Of a stretch of 64,000 nucleotides of DNA, positions 1 through 9,061 are shown one piece after another. Every line of letters begins with the position of its first letter. The first letter of the stretch is position 1. Origin of the DNA: Georgenia thermotolerans (GTDB taxonomy: Bacteria; Actinomycetota; Actinomycetes; Actinomycetales; Actinomycetaceae). The stretch is from NCBI RefSeq assembly GCF_009193185.1, contig NZ_VUKF01000003.1:105675-169674 (forward strand). The letters run 5' to 3'. The position numbers and the translations under genes were made by a program. The notes beneath the pieces were generated by a model. The model did no database searches and was not told where the DNA came from. It worked only from the letters and a program-made list of their open reading frames with translations.

Positions 1-1
1 C

Positions 2-1621
2 GAGCGGTACATCACCGAGCAGGAGTACGAGGAGGCGGTGGCCGTCCCGGTCCCGGACATGCTCGACGTGCAGAACACGCCCAACGGGTGCAACGCCGCC
101 GGCATCGCGGCGTACTTCTGCGAGTACGTCGTGAAGGACCTGATGAACAACGAGGGCTGGGGCAAGGACCGGGCCGAGCGGTCCCAGATGCTCATGCGTG
201 GCGGCCTGACCATCCACACCACCCTGGACCTCGCCCGGCAGCAGGCCGCCTACGACTCCGTGGTGGCCTCCGTCCCGGTCAACGACCCGTCCGGCATCAA
301 GATGGCGATGTCCTCGGTGGAGCCCGGCACCGGCAAGATCGTCGCGATGGTGCAGAACACCAACTACGGCGAGGCCAGCGAGACCGACCCGTCCGCCATG
401 AAGCTCAACCTCAACGTCGGCACCTCGCACGGCGGCGGGCAGGGGTTCCAGTCCGGGTCGAGCTTCAAGGTGTTCACCCTCATCGAGTGGCTCGAGACCG
501 GGCACTCCCTGGGCGACCTCGTCAACGCGAAGAACAAGATCTTCCCCCGCGCGTCGTGGAACATCTCCTGCGCCCCGGAGTACAAGGCCGACTACAACAC
601 CGCCAGCAACCTCGAGGGCATCCCGACCTCCTCGAAGATGACGGTGCTGGACGCGACGCGCCAGTCCATCAACCTCACGTTCCTCGACATGGCCAACCAG
701 ATGGACATGTGCGACATCGTGGGCAATGCCGCGAGCATGGGCCTCAAGCAGGGCAACGGCGAGCCGCTGACGCCCAACCCCGCGGCGGTGCTGGGCACCA
801 ACACCGTCACCCCGCTGGACCAGGCGAACGCCTTCGCCACGCTCGCCGCGGGCGGCACGTACTGCACCCCGGTGGCCGTCACGAAGGTCACCGACCGGGC
901 CGGCAACGAGGTGCCCGTGCCGCCGTCGAGCTGCACCAAGGTGCTCGAGCCCGACGTCGTCAACGGCGTGAACTACGCGCTGCAGCAGGTGGTTACCCGC
1001 GGCGGCACGGGCAAGAACGCCGTGCTGCCCGGCCGCCCGGCCGCCGGCAAGACCGGCACGGCCAACGACGAGACCCACGCCTGGTTCGTCGGCTACACGC
1101 CGCAGCTGTCCGGGGCCGTGTGGATGGGCCACTCCCAGGGCGACAAGTCGATGATGTACACGACCATCAACGGCCGGTACAACAGGTGGGTCTTCGGCGG
1201 CTCCTACCCCGCCCAGGCCTGGCAGCGGTACATGACCCGGGCCCTGGAGGGGGTGCCGGTGCAGAGCTTCGCGCAGCCGGGCTCGCGCCAGCTCTACGGC
1301 GACCGGGTGGCGCTGCCCGGCGTCGTGGGCCGCTCGGTGGACGAGGCGCGGGCCATCCTGCGCGACCGCGGCTTCGACGTCACCGTCGCCGACCCGGTGA
1401 CCTCCGGCTCGCCGGCCGGCACGGTGGCCCAGACGAACCCGGGCCCGGGGGTGCGGGTGCGCCCCGGCTCGAGCGTCACGCTGGTGCCGAGCTCGGGTCC
1501 GGCCCCCGAGCCGGAGCCCTCGCCGGAGCCGCCCGCGGAGGCGAAGCCGGCGAAGGACAAGCCGGCGAAGGACAAGCCGCCCGCGGAGGCAGCGCCGGCG
1601 GCGCAACCGAACTCCGCGTAA
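2..1621 (+). CDS. Class A-type penicillin-binding protein, 3' part (transpeptidase + PASTA)
   Basis: The frame is open from base 2, so the N-terminal glycosyltransferase part lies outside the window; 539 residues are visible. The transpeptidase motifs are in order: SSFK (catalytic Ser, near base 458), SIN (near 665) and KTGTA (near 1049). A PASTA domain follows at about 1310-1495, then a Pro/Lys/Glu-rich tail with two KPAKD repeats. The protein should cross-link peptidoglycan at the outer face of the membrane, with PASTA sensing muropeptides. The class A assignment is inferred from the PASTA-tailed layout known in actinobacterial PonA-type proteins, because the GT51 domain is not in view. Confidence 0.92.
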   Translation, partial: ERYITEQEYEEAVAVPVPDMLDVQNTPNGCNAAGIAAYFCEYVVKDLMNNEGWGKDRAERSQMLMRGGLTIHTTLDLARQQAAYDSVVASVPVNDPSGIKMAMSSVEPGTGKIVAMVQNTNYGEASETDPSAMKLNLNVGTSHGGGQGFQSGSSFKVFTLIEWLETGHSLGDLVNAKNKIFPRASWNISCAPEYKADYNTASNLEGIPTSSKMTVLDATRQSINLTFLDMANQMDMCDIVGNAASMGLKQGNGEPLTPNPAAVLGTNTVTPLDQANAFATLAAGGTYCTPVAVTKVTDRAGNEVPVPPSSCTKVLEPDVVNGVNYALQQVVTRGGTGKNAVLPGRPAAGKTGTANDETHAWFVGYTPQLSGAVWMGHSQGDKSMMYTTINGRYNRWVFGGSYPAQAWQRYMTRALEGVPVQSFAQPGSRQLYGDRVALPGVVGRSVDEARAILRDRGFDVTVADPVTSGSPAGTVAQTNPGPGVRVRPGSSVTLVPSSGPAPEPEPSPEPPAEAKPAKDKPAKDKPPAEAAPAAQPNSA

Positions 1622-1684
1622 CCGCGCGCGAGTCAGCGCGCCGCATACCCTCGACCACCGACCGGCGCGGTGGGACAGTGAGCC

Positions 1685-2101
1685 ATGGCACGGCTCAACG
1701 ATGCGGCCCGGGCGCTGATCGCCTCCGGCCCGCTGGGCCACCTCGTCACGCTCGACCCGGACGGCTCTCCGCAGGTCACCGCCGTGTGGGTGGGCCTGGA
1801 CGGCGACGACCTCGTCACCGCCCACCTGCCCACCGGCCTGCGCAAGCTGGCCAACATCCGCCGCGACCCGCGGGTGGTCCTCTCGTTCGAGAGCACCGTC
1901 ACCAACGCCATCGGGCTGCGTGAGTACCTCGTGGTCCACGGCCGAGCGCACATCACCGAGGGCGGCGCCCCGGAGCTGCTCCACCGCCTGGCCCAGACCT
2001 ACATCGGCCCGGGCGCCCAGTTCCCGCCGATGCCGGACCCGCCGCCCGGCGTCGTCGTGCACGTGGAGGTCACCCGGGTCGGCGGCGTGGGCCCCTGGTA
2101 G
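1685..2101 (+). CDS. PPOX-class F420/FMN-dependent oxidoreductase family protein
   Basis: A 138-residue split-barrel protein of the pyridoxamine-phosphate-oxidase-like superfamily. It has the usual pattern LGHLVTLDPDGSPQVTAVWV near the N terminus and later LANIRRDPRVVLSF. In actinobacteria this subgroup often uses F420H2 to reduce small substrates, but the physiological substrate cannot be read from the sequence. The length is typical of the family. The start is the ATG after GGGACAG. It stands alone between the PBP and the permease with short gaps on both sides. Confidence 0.75.
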   Translation: MARLNDAARALIASGPLGHLVTLDPDGSPQVTAVWVGLDGDDLVTAHLPTGLRKLANIRRDPRVVLSFESTVTNAIGLREYLVVHGRAHITEGGAPELLHRLAQTYIGPGAQFPPMPDPPPGVVVHVEVTRVGGVGPW

Positions 2102-2108
2102 CGCCCGG

Positions 2109-2150
2109 CCTGCGGGCGGCGCACGTCCGGCCGCCCTGCGGGCGGTGCGC
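2109..2150. repeat. Short GC-rich direct repeat pair
   Basis: A 16-base element, CCTGCGGGCGGNGCNC, occurs at 2109-2124 and again at 2135-2150 in the gap between the PPOX gene and the permease gene. The two copies can also fold on themselves. It may act as a weak terminator or be a simple duplication; no family is recognised. Confidence 0.35.
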
Positions 2151-2203
2151 CGCAGGAGGATGATGCGTGACGTCGAGGGGCCGCTGGCGAAGAAGGCGAG
2201 CCG

Positions 2204-4183
2204 ATGGACGTGCACGGAGCGGTGGTCGTGCCCCAGGCGGTGCCGAGCCCGGTGCGTCCGGCGGCGCCCGCCGGACGGCTGACCCGCTGGCTGCTCGAGC
2301 ACCGCGTCGAGCCCACCGGCCCCGAGGAGGACGAGGCGCACGCCGCCCCGCACGCGTGGTGGAAGGTCGTGTGCCTGACGGGCGTCGACTACTTCTCGAC
2401 GCTCGCCTACCTCCCGGCCATCGCGGTGCTCGCCGCCGGCGCGCTGTCGCCGCTGGCGACCCTGCTCATCGTCGCGCTCACCCTGCTCGGGATGCTGCCG
2501 ATGTACTCCCGGGTCGCCCAGGAGAGCCCGCACGGGCAGGGCTCGATCGCGATGCTCGAGCACCTCCTGCCGTTCTGGCGCGGGAAGCTCTTCGTCCTGG
2601 TGCTCCTGGGCTTCGTGGTGACGTCGTGGATCATCACCATCACCCTCTCCGCCGCCGACGCCTCGGTCCACGCCATCGAGAACCCGGCCTTCCCCGCGAT
2701 GCTGCACGGCCACGCCGTCGCCCTGACCACCGTCCTCCTGCTCGTCCTGGGCGGGGTCTTCCTCCTGGGCTTCAGCGAGGCGGTGGCCGTGGCCGTCCCG
2801 CTGGTGGTGGTCTTCCTCGCGCTCAACGCCGTCGTGGTCGTCGACGGGCTCGTCGCGCTCTTCACCTCCGGGCACCTCTGGGCCGACTGGGTGGCGGCGC
2901 TGACGGCGCACGCCGGGGCCGGCGGCCTGATCGGTCCCGCCATCGCGGCCTTCCCGCTGCTCGTGCTCGGGCTGTCCGGCTTCGAGACCGGCGTGAGCAT
3001 GATGCCGCTGGTGGCGGCCGACGGCACCACCGCCGAGGAGCGCCTGCGAGGCCGGATCCGCAACACCCGCAAGCTCCTCGCCACCGCGGCTCTGATCATG
3101 TCCGTGTACCTCATCAGCAGCAGCGTCGTGACGACATTGCTCATCCCGGCCGCGGAGTTCCAGCCCGGCGGCGCCGCCAACGGCCGCGCCCTGGCCTACC
3201 TCGCCCACGAGCGGCTGGGGGCGGGCTTCGGCACCGCCTACGACACAAGCACGATCCTCATCCTGTGGTTCGCCGGGGCCTCGGCCATGGCCGGGCTCAT
3301 CAACATCGTCCCGCGCTACCTGCCCTCCTACGGCATGGCCCCCGAGTGGGGCCGCGCGGTGCGCCCGGTCGTGCTCGTCTACACGACGGTCGCGATCGTC
3401 CTGACCCTGCTGTTCCGCGCCGACGTCAACGCCCAGGCGGGCGCCTACGCCACCGGCATCCTCGCCATGATGGTCTCCGGCGCGGTCGCGGTGACCATCT
3501 CCGCCGCCCGGCGGCGCCGGCGCGCGGCGGCGACCGGCTTCGCCGTCCTCACGCTCATCCTGCTCTACGCCCTGGTGGACAACATCGTCGCCAAGCCGGA
3601 CGGCATCACGATCTCCGCCTTCTTCATCCTCGGCATCGTCGTCGTGTCCCTGATCTCGCGGGTCTCGCGCACCACCGAGCTGCGGGTGGACCGCATCGAG
3701 TTCGACGACGCCGCCCGCCGGTTCATCACCGAGGCGCTCGCGCAGGATCACGCCCTCAACTTCATCGCCAACAAGCGCCAGGCCGGTGACGTGGCGGAGT
3801 ACCAGGCCAAGGAGCTCGAGCAGCGCGGCATCAACCCCGTCCCCGGCGTCGCCCACGTGCTGTTCCTCGAGGTCGACATCGAGGACCCGTCGACGTTCAG
3901 CAACGTGCTGGAGGTGCGCGGCCTGGAGGTGGGGGGCTTCCGGATCCTGCGGCTGGCCAGTCCGGCCGTCCCGAACGCGATCGCCGCCGTCCTGCTCGCC
4001 CTGCGCGACGCCACCGGGGTGCGGCCCCACTGCTACTTCGAGTGGTCGGAGGGCTCGCCCCTGCGTCACCTGCTGCGCTACCTCATCCTCGGCCAGGGCG
4101 ACACCCCGCCGGTGGTCCGGGAGATCATCCGCGAGGTCGAGCCGGTCCGGGCCCGGCGGCCGGCCATCCACGTCGGGGGCTGA
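2204..4183 (+). CDS. APC-superfamily permease with long cytosolic C-terminal domain
   Basis: This 659-residue protein has a charged N-terminal segment of about 45 residues and then roughly twelve hydrophobic segments up to about residue 490. The motif [14 protein letters not shown] and the later [10 protein letters not shown] are typical of the amino-acid/polyamine/organocation transporters common in actinobacteria. Residues of about 490-659 form a soluble domain that is probably regulatory. The substrate is unknown: amino acids are likely, but KimA-type potassium transport is a fair alternative given the size and the soluble tail. The ATG is preceded by AAGAAGGCGAG. Confidence 0.8.
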   Translation: MDVHGAVVVPQAVPSPVRPAAPAGRLTRWLLEHRVEPTGPEEDEAHAAPHAWWKVVCLTGVDYFSTLAYLPAIAVLAAGALSPLATLLIVALTLLGMLPMYSRVAQESPHGQGSIAMLEHLLPFWRGKLFVLVLLGFVVTSWIITITLSAADASVHAIENPAFPAMLHGHAVALTTVLLLVLGGVFLLGFSEAVAVAVPLVVVFLALNAVVVVDGLVALFTSGHLWADWVAALTAHAGAGGLIGPAIAAFPLLVLGLSGFETGVSMMPLVAADGTTAEERLRGRIRNTRKLLATAALIMSVYLISSSVVTTLLIPAAEFQPGGAANGRALAYLAHERLGAGFGTAYDTSTILILWFAGASAMAGLINIVPRYLPSYGMAPEWGRAVRPVVLVYTTVAIVLTLLFRADVNAQAGAYATGILAMMVSGAVAVTISAARRRRRAAATGFAVLTLILLYALVDNIVAKPDGITISAFFILGIVVVSLISRVSRTTELRVDRIEFDDAARRFITEALAQDHALNFIANKRQAGDVAEYQAKELEQRGINPVPGVAHVLFLEVDIEDPSTFSNVLEVRGLEVGGFRILRLASPAVPNAIAAVLLALRDATGVRPHCYFEWSEGSPLRHLLRYLILGQGDTPPVVREIIREVEPVRARRPAIHVGG

Positions 4184-4211
4184 CGACGGGGTTCCCCGCC
4201 GCCCGGCCCGG

Positions 4212-4233
4212 TACTAGCGTCTGAACCGCTTCA
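4212..4233 (+). promoter_or_regulatory. Putative promoter -10 and LacI-type operator of the rhamnose operon
   Basis: TACTAG at 4212-4217 resembles an actinobacterial -10 element. The 12-base near-palindrome TGAACCGCTTCA at 4222-4233 has the TGAA-N-CG-N-TTCA form with the central CG typical of LacI/GalR operators. It would overlap the transcription start about 20 bases before rhaI. The LacI-family gene closing this operon at 12145 is the obvious candidate to bind it. A clear -35 is not visible. Confidence 0.6.
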
Positions 4234-4251
4234 ACGACGAAGGGACACGCG

Positions 4252-5433
4252 ATGACCGACATCGCCGTCGCCGCGTGGGAGACCGCCGCCGCGACCCTGG
4301 AGCACCTGGCGATCGAGCTGCCCTCGTGGGCCTTCGGCAACTCCGGCACCCGCTTCCGGGTGTTCGGCACCCCCGGCACCCCGCGCACCCCGGAGGAGAA
4401 GATCGCCGACGCGGCCACCGTCCACCGCTTCACCGGGCTGGCGCCCACCGTCGCCCTGCACATCCCCTGGGACACGGTCGAGGACTTCGCGGCGCTGCGC
4501 GCCTTCGCGGAGGACCACGGGGTCCGGCTCGGGACGGTCAACTCGAACACCTTCCAGGACGAGGCGTACAAGTTCGGCTCCCTGGCGTCCTCGGACCCGG
4601 CGGTGCGCCGCCAGGCCATCGATCACCACTTCCAGTGCCTGGACATCATGGCCGTCACCGGCTCGCGGGACCTGAAGATCTGGCTGGCCGACGGCACCAA
4701 CTACCCGGGCCAGGACGACATCCGCCGCCGCCAGGACACCCTCGCGGACTCCCTGGCCACCATCTACGAGCGCATCGGCCCGGACCAGCGTCTGGTCCTG
4801 GAGTACAAGCTCTTCGAGCCGGCGTTCTATCACACCGACGTGCCGGACTGGGGCACCGCCTACGTCCACGTCGCCGCCCTGGGCGAGCGTGCCGTCGTCT
4901 GCCTGGACACCGGTCACCACGCCCCGGGCACGAACATCGAGTTCATCGTCGCCCAGCTGCTGCGCCTGGGAAAGCTCGGCTCCTTCGACTTCAACTCCCG
5001 CTTCTACGCCGACGACGACCTCATCGTCGGCGCCGCCGACCCCTTCCAGCTCTTCCGCATCCTCGCGGAGGTCATCCGCGGCGGCGGCCTGGGCCCGGGC
5101 TCGCCCGTGGCCTTCATGCTCGACCAGTGCCACAACATCGAGGAGAAGATCCCCGGGCAGATCCGCTCGGTCCTCAACGTCCAGGAGATGACCGCCCGGG
5201 CGCTGCTGCTCGACCGCGACGCCCTCGAGCTCGCCCAGCGCGAGCACGACGTGCTCACCGCCAACGGCATCGTCATGGACGCCTTCGCCACCGACGTCCG
5301 GCCCGTGCTCGCCGCCTGGCGCGAGGAGCGCGGCCTGCCCGCCGACCCCATGGCGGCCTACCGTGCCAGCGGCTACCGCGAGCGGATCATCGCCGAGCGC
5401 GTCGGCGGCGCCCAGGCCGGCTGGGGCGCCTGA
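4252..5433 (+). CDS. rhaI: L-rhamnose isomerase
   Basis: A 393-residue TIM-barrel sugar isomerase of the Pseudomonas-type RhaI family, converting L-rhamnose to L-rhamnulose. Supporting segments include FRVFGTPGTPRTPEEKIADA near the N terminus, the metal-site strands LVLEYKLFEPAFY and CLDTGHHAPGTNIEF, and DFNSRFYADDDLI. The length fits the family. The start ATG follows AAGGGACACGCG and lies 18 bases after a LacI-type operator. It is the first gene of the operon. Its stop TGA shares one base with the ATG of the aldolase/dehydrogenase gene, so the two are co-translated. No rhamnose transporter is present in this cluster. Confidence 0.92.
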   Translation: MTDIAVAAWETAAATLEHLAIELPSWAFGNSGTRFRVFGTPGTPRTPEEKIADAATVHRFTGLAPTVALHIPWDTVEDFAALRAFAEDHGVRLGTVNSNTFQDEAYKFGSLASSDPAVRRQAIDHHFQCLDIMAVTGSRDLKIWLADGTNYPGQDDIRRRQDTLADSLATIYERIGPDQRLVLEYKLFEPAFYHTDVPDWGTAYVHVAALGERAVVCLDTGHHAPGTNIEFIVAQLLRLGKLGSFDFNSRFYADDDLIVGAADPFQLFRILAEVIRGGGLGPGSPVAFMLDQCHNIEEKIPGQIRSVLNVQEMTARALLLDRDALELAQREHDVLTANGIVMDAFATDVRPVLAAWREERGLPADPMAAYRASGYRERIIAERVGGAQAGWGA

Positions 5434-7487
5434 TGGCCACCGCCGCGGCCGCGGAGCTCGTCGCCCGGTCCAACCGGCTCGGCGCCGACCCGCGCACCAC
5501 CAACTACGCCGGCGGCAACACCTCCGCCAAGGGCGCCGCCACCGACCCGGTCACCGGCCGCGACGTCGAGCTGCTCTGGGTCAAGGGCTCCGGCGGGGAC
5601 CTGGGCACCCTCACCGAACGCGGCCTGGCGGTGCTGCGGCTGGACCGGGTGCGGGCCCTGGTCGACGTCTACCCCGGCGTCGCGCGCGAGGACGAGATGG
5701 TCGCCGCCTTCGACTACTGCCTGCACGGCAGGGGCGGGGCCGCGCCGAGCATCGACACCGCCATGCACGCCCTGGTCGACGCCGCCCACGTGGACCACCT
5801 CCACCCCGACGCCGGCATCGCCGTCGCCACCGCCGCCGACGGCGAGGCCCTCACCCGCGAGATCTTCGGTGACCGCGTGGTCTGGGTGCCCTGGCGCCGC
5901 CCGGGCTTTCAGCTCGGCCTCGACATCGCCGCCATCCAGCGCGCCCACCCGGAGGCGATCGGCTGCGTGCTCGGCGGGCACGGCATCACCGCCTGGGGCG
6001 CCAGCAGCGACGAGTGCGAGGCGCGCTCGCTGGAGATCATCCGCACCGCCGAGGACGCCATCGCCGCGCGCACCGAGCGCCTCGCCGCCGCGGGCCGTCA
6101 CCCCTTCGGCGCCGTGCGCCCCGGCTTCGAGGCCCTGCCCGAGGCGGAGCGCCGCGCCACCGCCGCCCGGCTCGCCCCGGTCATCCGCGGGCTGGCCTCC
6201 ACCGACGCCCCCCAGGTGGGGCACTACACCGACACGGGCGTGGTCCTCGACTTCCTTGCCCGCGAGAAGCTCGCCCCGCTGGCCGCGCTGGGCACCTCCT
6301 GCCCGGACCACTTCCTGCGCACCAAGGTCCGCCCGCTGGTCCTCGACCTGCCCGCCACCGCCCCGCTGCCCGAGGTGGTCGAGCGGCTGCGGGCGCTGCA
6401 CGCCGCCTACCGGGAGGACTACCGCGCCTACTACGCGCGCCACGCCACCGCCGACTCCCCGCCCATGCGCGGGGCCGACCCGGCGATCGTGCTCGTCCCC
6501 GGCGTGGGGATGTTCTCCTTCGGCAAGGACAAGCAGACCGCCCGGGTGGCGGGGGAGTTCTACGTCAACGCCATCAACGTCATGCGCGGTGCCGAGGCCC
6601 TGTCCCGTTACGCCCCCATCGACGAGGCGGAGAAGTTCCGCATCGAGTACTGGGCGCTGGAGGAGGCCAAGCTGCAGCGCATGCCCAAGCCGAAGGCGCT
6701 GGCCACCCGGGTCGCCCTGGTCACCGGCGCCGGCTCGGGCATCGGGCGGGCGACGGCGCAGCGCCTGGCGGCCGAGGGCGCCTGCGTCGTCGTCGCCGAC
6801 CTCAACGCCGAGGGCGCCGAGGAGGTCGCGGCCGGGCTCGGCGGGCCGGACCACGCCGTCGCCGTGCGCGCCGACGTCACCAGCGAGGACGACGTCGCCG
6901 CCCTCGTCGACGCCTCCGCGCTCGCCTTCGGCGGGGTGGACCTCGTGGTCAACAACGCCGGGCTGTCCGTCTCCAAGCCGCTGCTGGAGACCACCACCCG
7001 GGACTGGGACCTGCAGCACGACGTCATGGCCCGCGGCTCCTTCCTCGTCTCCCGGGAGGCGGCGCGGGCGATGATCGCCCAGGGCCTCGGCGGCGACATC
7101 GTCTACATCGCCTCGAAGAACGCCGTCTTCGCCGGGCCCAACAACATCGCCTACTCCGCCGCCAAGGCCGACCAGGCCCACCAGGTCCGCCTGCTCGCCG
7201 CCGAGCTGGGCGAGCACGGCATCCGCGTCAACGGCATCAACCCCGACGCCGTCGTCCGCGGCTCCGGGATCTTCGCCGGCGGGTGGGGCGCCCAGCGCGC
7301 CGCCGTCTACGGCGTGGAGGAGGCCGAGCTGGGGAAGTACTACGCCGGGCGGACCCTCCTCAAGCGCGAGGTGCTGCCCGAGCACGTCGCCGCCGCGGTG
7401 GTCGCGCTCACCGCGGGGGACCTCGCGCAGACCACCGGCCTGCTCGTCCCCGTGGACTCCGGCGTGGCGGCCGCGTTCCTGCGATGA
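5433..7487 (+). CDS. rhaE: Bifunctional L-rhamnulose-1-phosphate aldolase / L-lactaldehyde dehydrogenase
   Basis: A 684-residue fusion protein. Residues of about 1-400 are a class II aldolase/adducin-type domain with NYAGGNTSAKG and the zinc motif HVDHLHPDAG. Residues of about 425-684 are a short-chain dehydrogenase with the nucleotide motif TGAGSGIG, NNAG and the catalytic YSAAK. The aldolase half splits rhamnulose-1-phosphate into DHAP and L-lactaldehyde, and the dehydrogenase half oxidises the aldehyde to L-lactate. The same frame stays open upstream inside rhaI, but the ATG at 5433, overlapping the rhaI stop, gives the family length. The lut genes downstream would use its lactate. Confidence 0.9.
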   Translation: MATAAAAELVARSNRLGADPRTTNYAGGNTSAKGAATDPVTGRDVELLWVKGSGGDLGTLTERGLAVLRLDRVRALVDVYPGVAREDEMVAAFDYCLHGRGGAAPSIDTAMHALVDAAHVDHLHPDAGIAVATAADGEALTREIFGDRVVWVPWRRPGFQLGLDIAAIQRAHPEAIGCVLGGHGITAWGASSDECEARSLEIIRTAEDAIAARTERLAAAGRHPFGAVRPGFEALPEAERRATAARLAPVIRGLASTDAPQVGHYTDTGVVLDFLAREKLAPLAALGTSCPDHFLRTKVRPLVLDLPATAPLPEVVERLRALHAAYREDYRAYYARHATADSPPMRGADPAIVLVPGVGMFSFGKDKQTARVAGEFYVNAINVMRGAEALSRYAPIDEAEKFRIEYWALEEAKLQRMPKPKALATRVALVTGAGSGIGRATAQRLAAEGACVVVADLNAEGAEEVAAGLGGPDHAVAVRADVTSEDDVAALVDASALAFGGVDLVVNNAGLSVSKPLLETTTRDWDLQHDVMARGSFLVSREAARAMIAQGLGGDIVYIASKNAVFAGPNNIAYSAAKADQAHQVRLLAAELGEHGIRVNGINPDAVVRGSGIFAGGWGAQRAAVYGVEEAELGKYYAGRTLLKREVLPEHVAAAVVALTAGDLAQTTGLLVPVDSGVAAAFLR

Positions 7488-8986
7488 GCACCTTCGCCGC
7501 CGTCGACCTCGGCGCCTCCAGCGGCCGGGTCATCCTCGGCCGCCTCGACGACGGCGCGCTCGTCACCGAGGAGGTCGCCCGGTTCCCCAACGCCCCCGTC
7601 GCGGTGCCCGCCGGGAGGCGGACCACCCTGCACTGGGACGTGCTGCGCCTCTACGACGCCGCCCTCGCCGGCCTGCGCCGGGCCGCCCGCACGCACGGGC
7701 CCCCGGCCACCGTCGGCATCGACTCCTGGGCGGTGGACTACGGCCTGCTCGACGCCGACGACGCCCTGCTCGGCAACCCGGTCCACTACCGCGACCGGCG
7801 CACCGCCGGAACGCCCGAGCGGGTCTTCGCCCACGTCCCGGCCCCGGAGCTGTACGCGCGCACCGGGGTGCAGGTCCAGCCGTTCAACACGATCTTCCAG
7901 CTCGCCGCCGCGGCCGGCACCGCCCAGCTCGCCGCGGCCCGCCGGCTGCTGCTCGTCCCGGACCTGCTGGGCTACTGGCTCACCGGCGTCCAGGTCGCCG
8001 AGGTCACCAACGCCTCCACCACCGGGCTGCTCGACCCCACCGCCCGCGCCTGGGCCCCCGACGTCGCCGCGGCGCTGCGCGCGGCGTTCGGCGTGCCGGT
8101 GGCCGACCTGCTGCCGCCGCTGGTCGAGCCGGGTACCGTCGTCGGCCCGGTCCGGCCGGCCGGCCTGGAGGGGGCGGGCGCCGGGCTGGACGGGGCCGCG
8201 CTCGTCGCCGTCGCCTCCCACGACACCGCCTCCGCCGTCGCCGCCGTGCCGGCCGAGCGCCCCGACTTCGCCTACGTCTCCTGCGGCACCTGGTCCCTGG
8301 TGGGCCTCGAGCTCGACGCCCCGGTGCTCACCGAGGCGAGCCGGGCCGCGAACTTCACCAACGAGCTGGGCCTGGACGGCACCGTGCGCTACCTGCGCAA
8401 CGTCATGGGGCTCTGGCTGCTCCAGGAGTCCGCGCGCACCTGGGCCGAGGAGCAGGGCGAAGACGTGGACCTGCCCGCCCTCGTCGCGGCCGCCGCCCGG
8501 GTGCCGGCGCTGACGTGCGTCGTCGACGTCGACGACCCGGTGTTCCTGCCGCCGGGCGACATGCCGGGCCGCATCGCCGCCGCGGCGGCCGCCGGCGGGC
8601 AGCGCCCGCCCGCCGGGCCGGCGGAGACCACCCGCTGCATCCTCGACTCCCTCGCCCTGGCCTACCGCCGCGCCGTGCGACAGGCCGCCGAGCTCGCCGA
8701 CCGGGAGGTCGGGGTCGTCCACCTCGTCGGCGGCGGGGTGCGCAACACCCTGCTGTGCCAGCTCACCGCCGACGCCACCGGCCTGCCGGTGGTCGCCGGG
8801 CCCGTCGAGGGCGCCGCGCTGGGCAACCTGCTGGTCCAGGCCCGGGCCGCCGGGGCGCTGGCCGGCGGGCTGCCCGAGCTGCGCGCCGTCGTCGCCGCCT
8901 CCACCGTCACCCGCCGCTACGTCCCGGCCGGCGACGCCGCCGCCTGGGCCGCCGCCGAGCGGCGCCTGTTCGCCGTGCCCGCCTGA
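7484..8986 (+). CDS. rhaB: L-rhamnulokinase
   Basis: A 500-residue FGGY-family carbohydrate kinase. It begins with the phosphate-binding VDLGASSGRVILGRL, carries the substrate-region segments GIDSWAVDYGLLD and YRDRRTAG, and has the second-domain motif VGGGVRNTLLCQL near the C terminus. It phosphorylates L-rhamnulose at O1 with ATP. The ATG overlaps the stop of rhaE in an ATGA. Pathway order is isomerase, kinase, aldolase, although the gene order is I-E-B. Confidence 0.93.
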   Translation: MSTFAAVDLGASSGRVILGRLDDGALVTEEVARFPNAPVAVPAGRRTTLHWDVLRLYDAALAGLRRAARTHGPPATVGIDSWAVDYGLLDADDALLGNPVHYRDRRTAGTPERVFAHVPAPELYARTGVQVQPFNTIFQLAAAAGTAQLAAARRLLLVPDLLGYWLTGVQVAEVTNASTTGLLDPTARAWAPDVAAALRAAFGVPVADLLPPLVEPGTVVGPVRPAGLEGAGAGLDGAALVAVASHDTASAVAAVPAERPDFAYVSCGTWSLVGLELDAPVLTEASRAANFTNELGLDGTVRYLRNVMGLWLLQESARTWAEEQGEDVDLPALVAAAARVPALTCVVDVDDPVFLPPGDMPGRIAAAAAAGGQRPPAGPAETTRCILDSLALAYRRAVRQAAELADREVGVVHLVGGGVRNTLLCQLTADATGLPVVAGPVEGAALGNLLVQARAAGALAGGLPELRAVVAASTVTRRYVPAGDAAAWAAAERRLFAVPA

Positions 8987-8997
8987 AGGGAGCCGCG

Positions 8998-9060
8998 ATG
9001 CGCGCGGTGGCGGCCCCCGGTCCGCTCGATACCCTCGTGAGACGACCGCTGGAGGTGTGA
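8998..9060 (+). CDS. Possible 20-residue leader or remnant peptide
   Basis: An ATG with a good ribosome site (AAGGGAG, 5 bases away) opens a 20-codon frame ending TGA one base before the lutA start. The peptide MRAVAAPGPLDTLVRRPLEV resembles the first strands of zinc alcohol dehydrogenases (MRAV-x-x-PGPL), so it may be a remnant. Its last codons, GGAGGTGTGA, also form the ribosome site of lutA, so translating it could tune lutA expression. No function is proven and it may simply be spacer. Confidence 0.3.
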   Translation: MRAVAAPGPLDTLVRRPLEV

Positions 9061-9061
9061 C

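Noticed and set aside
5373..7385. A 670-codon minus-strand frame opposite rhaE
   Set aside because: Composition is that of an antisense high-GC frame, and rhaE on the other strand has clear catalytic motifs.
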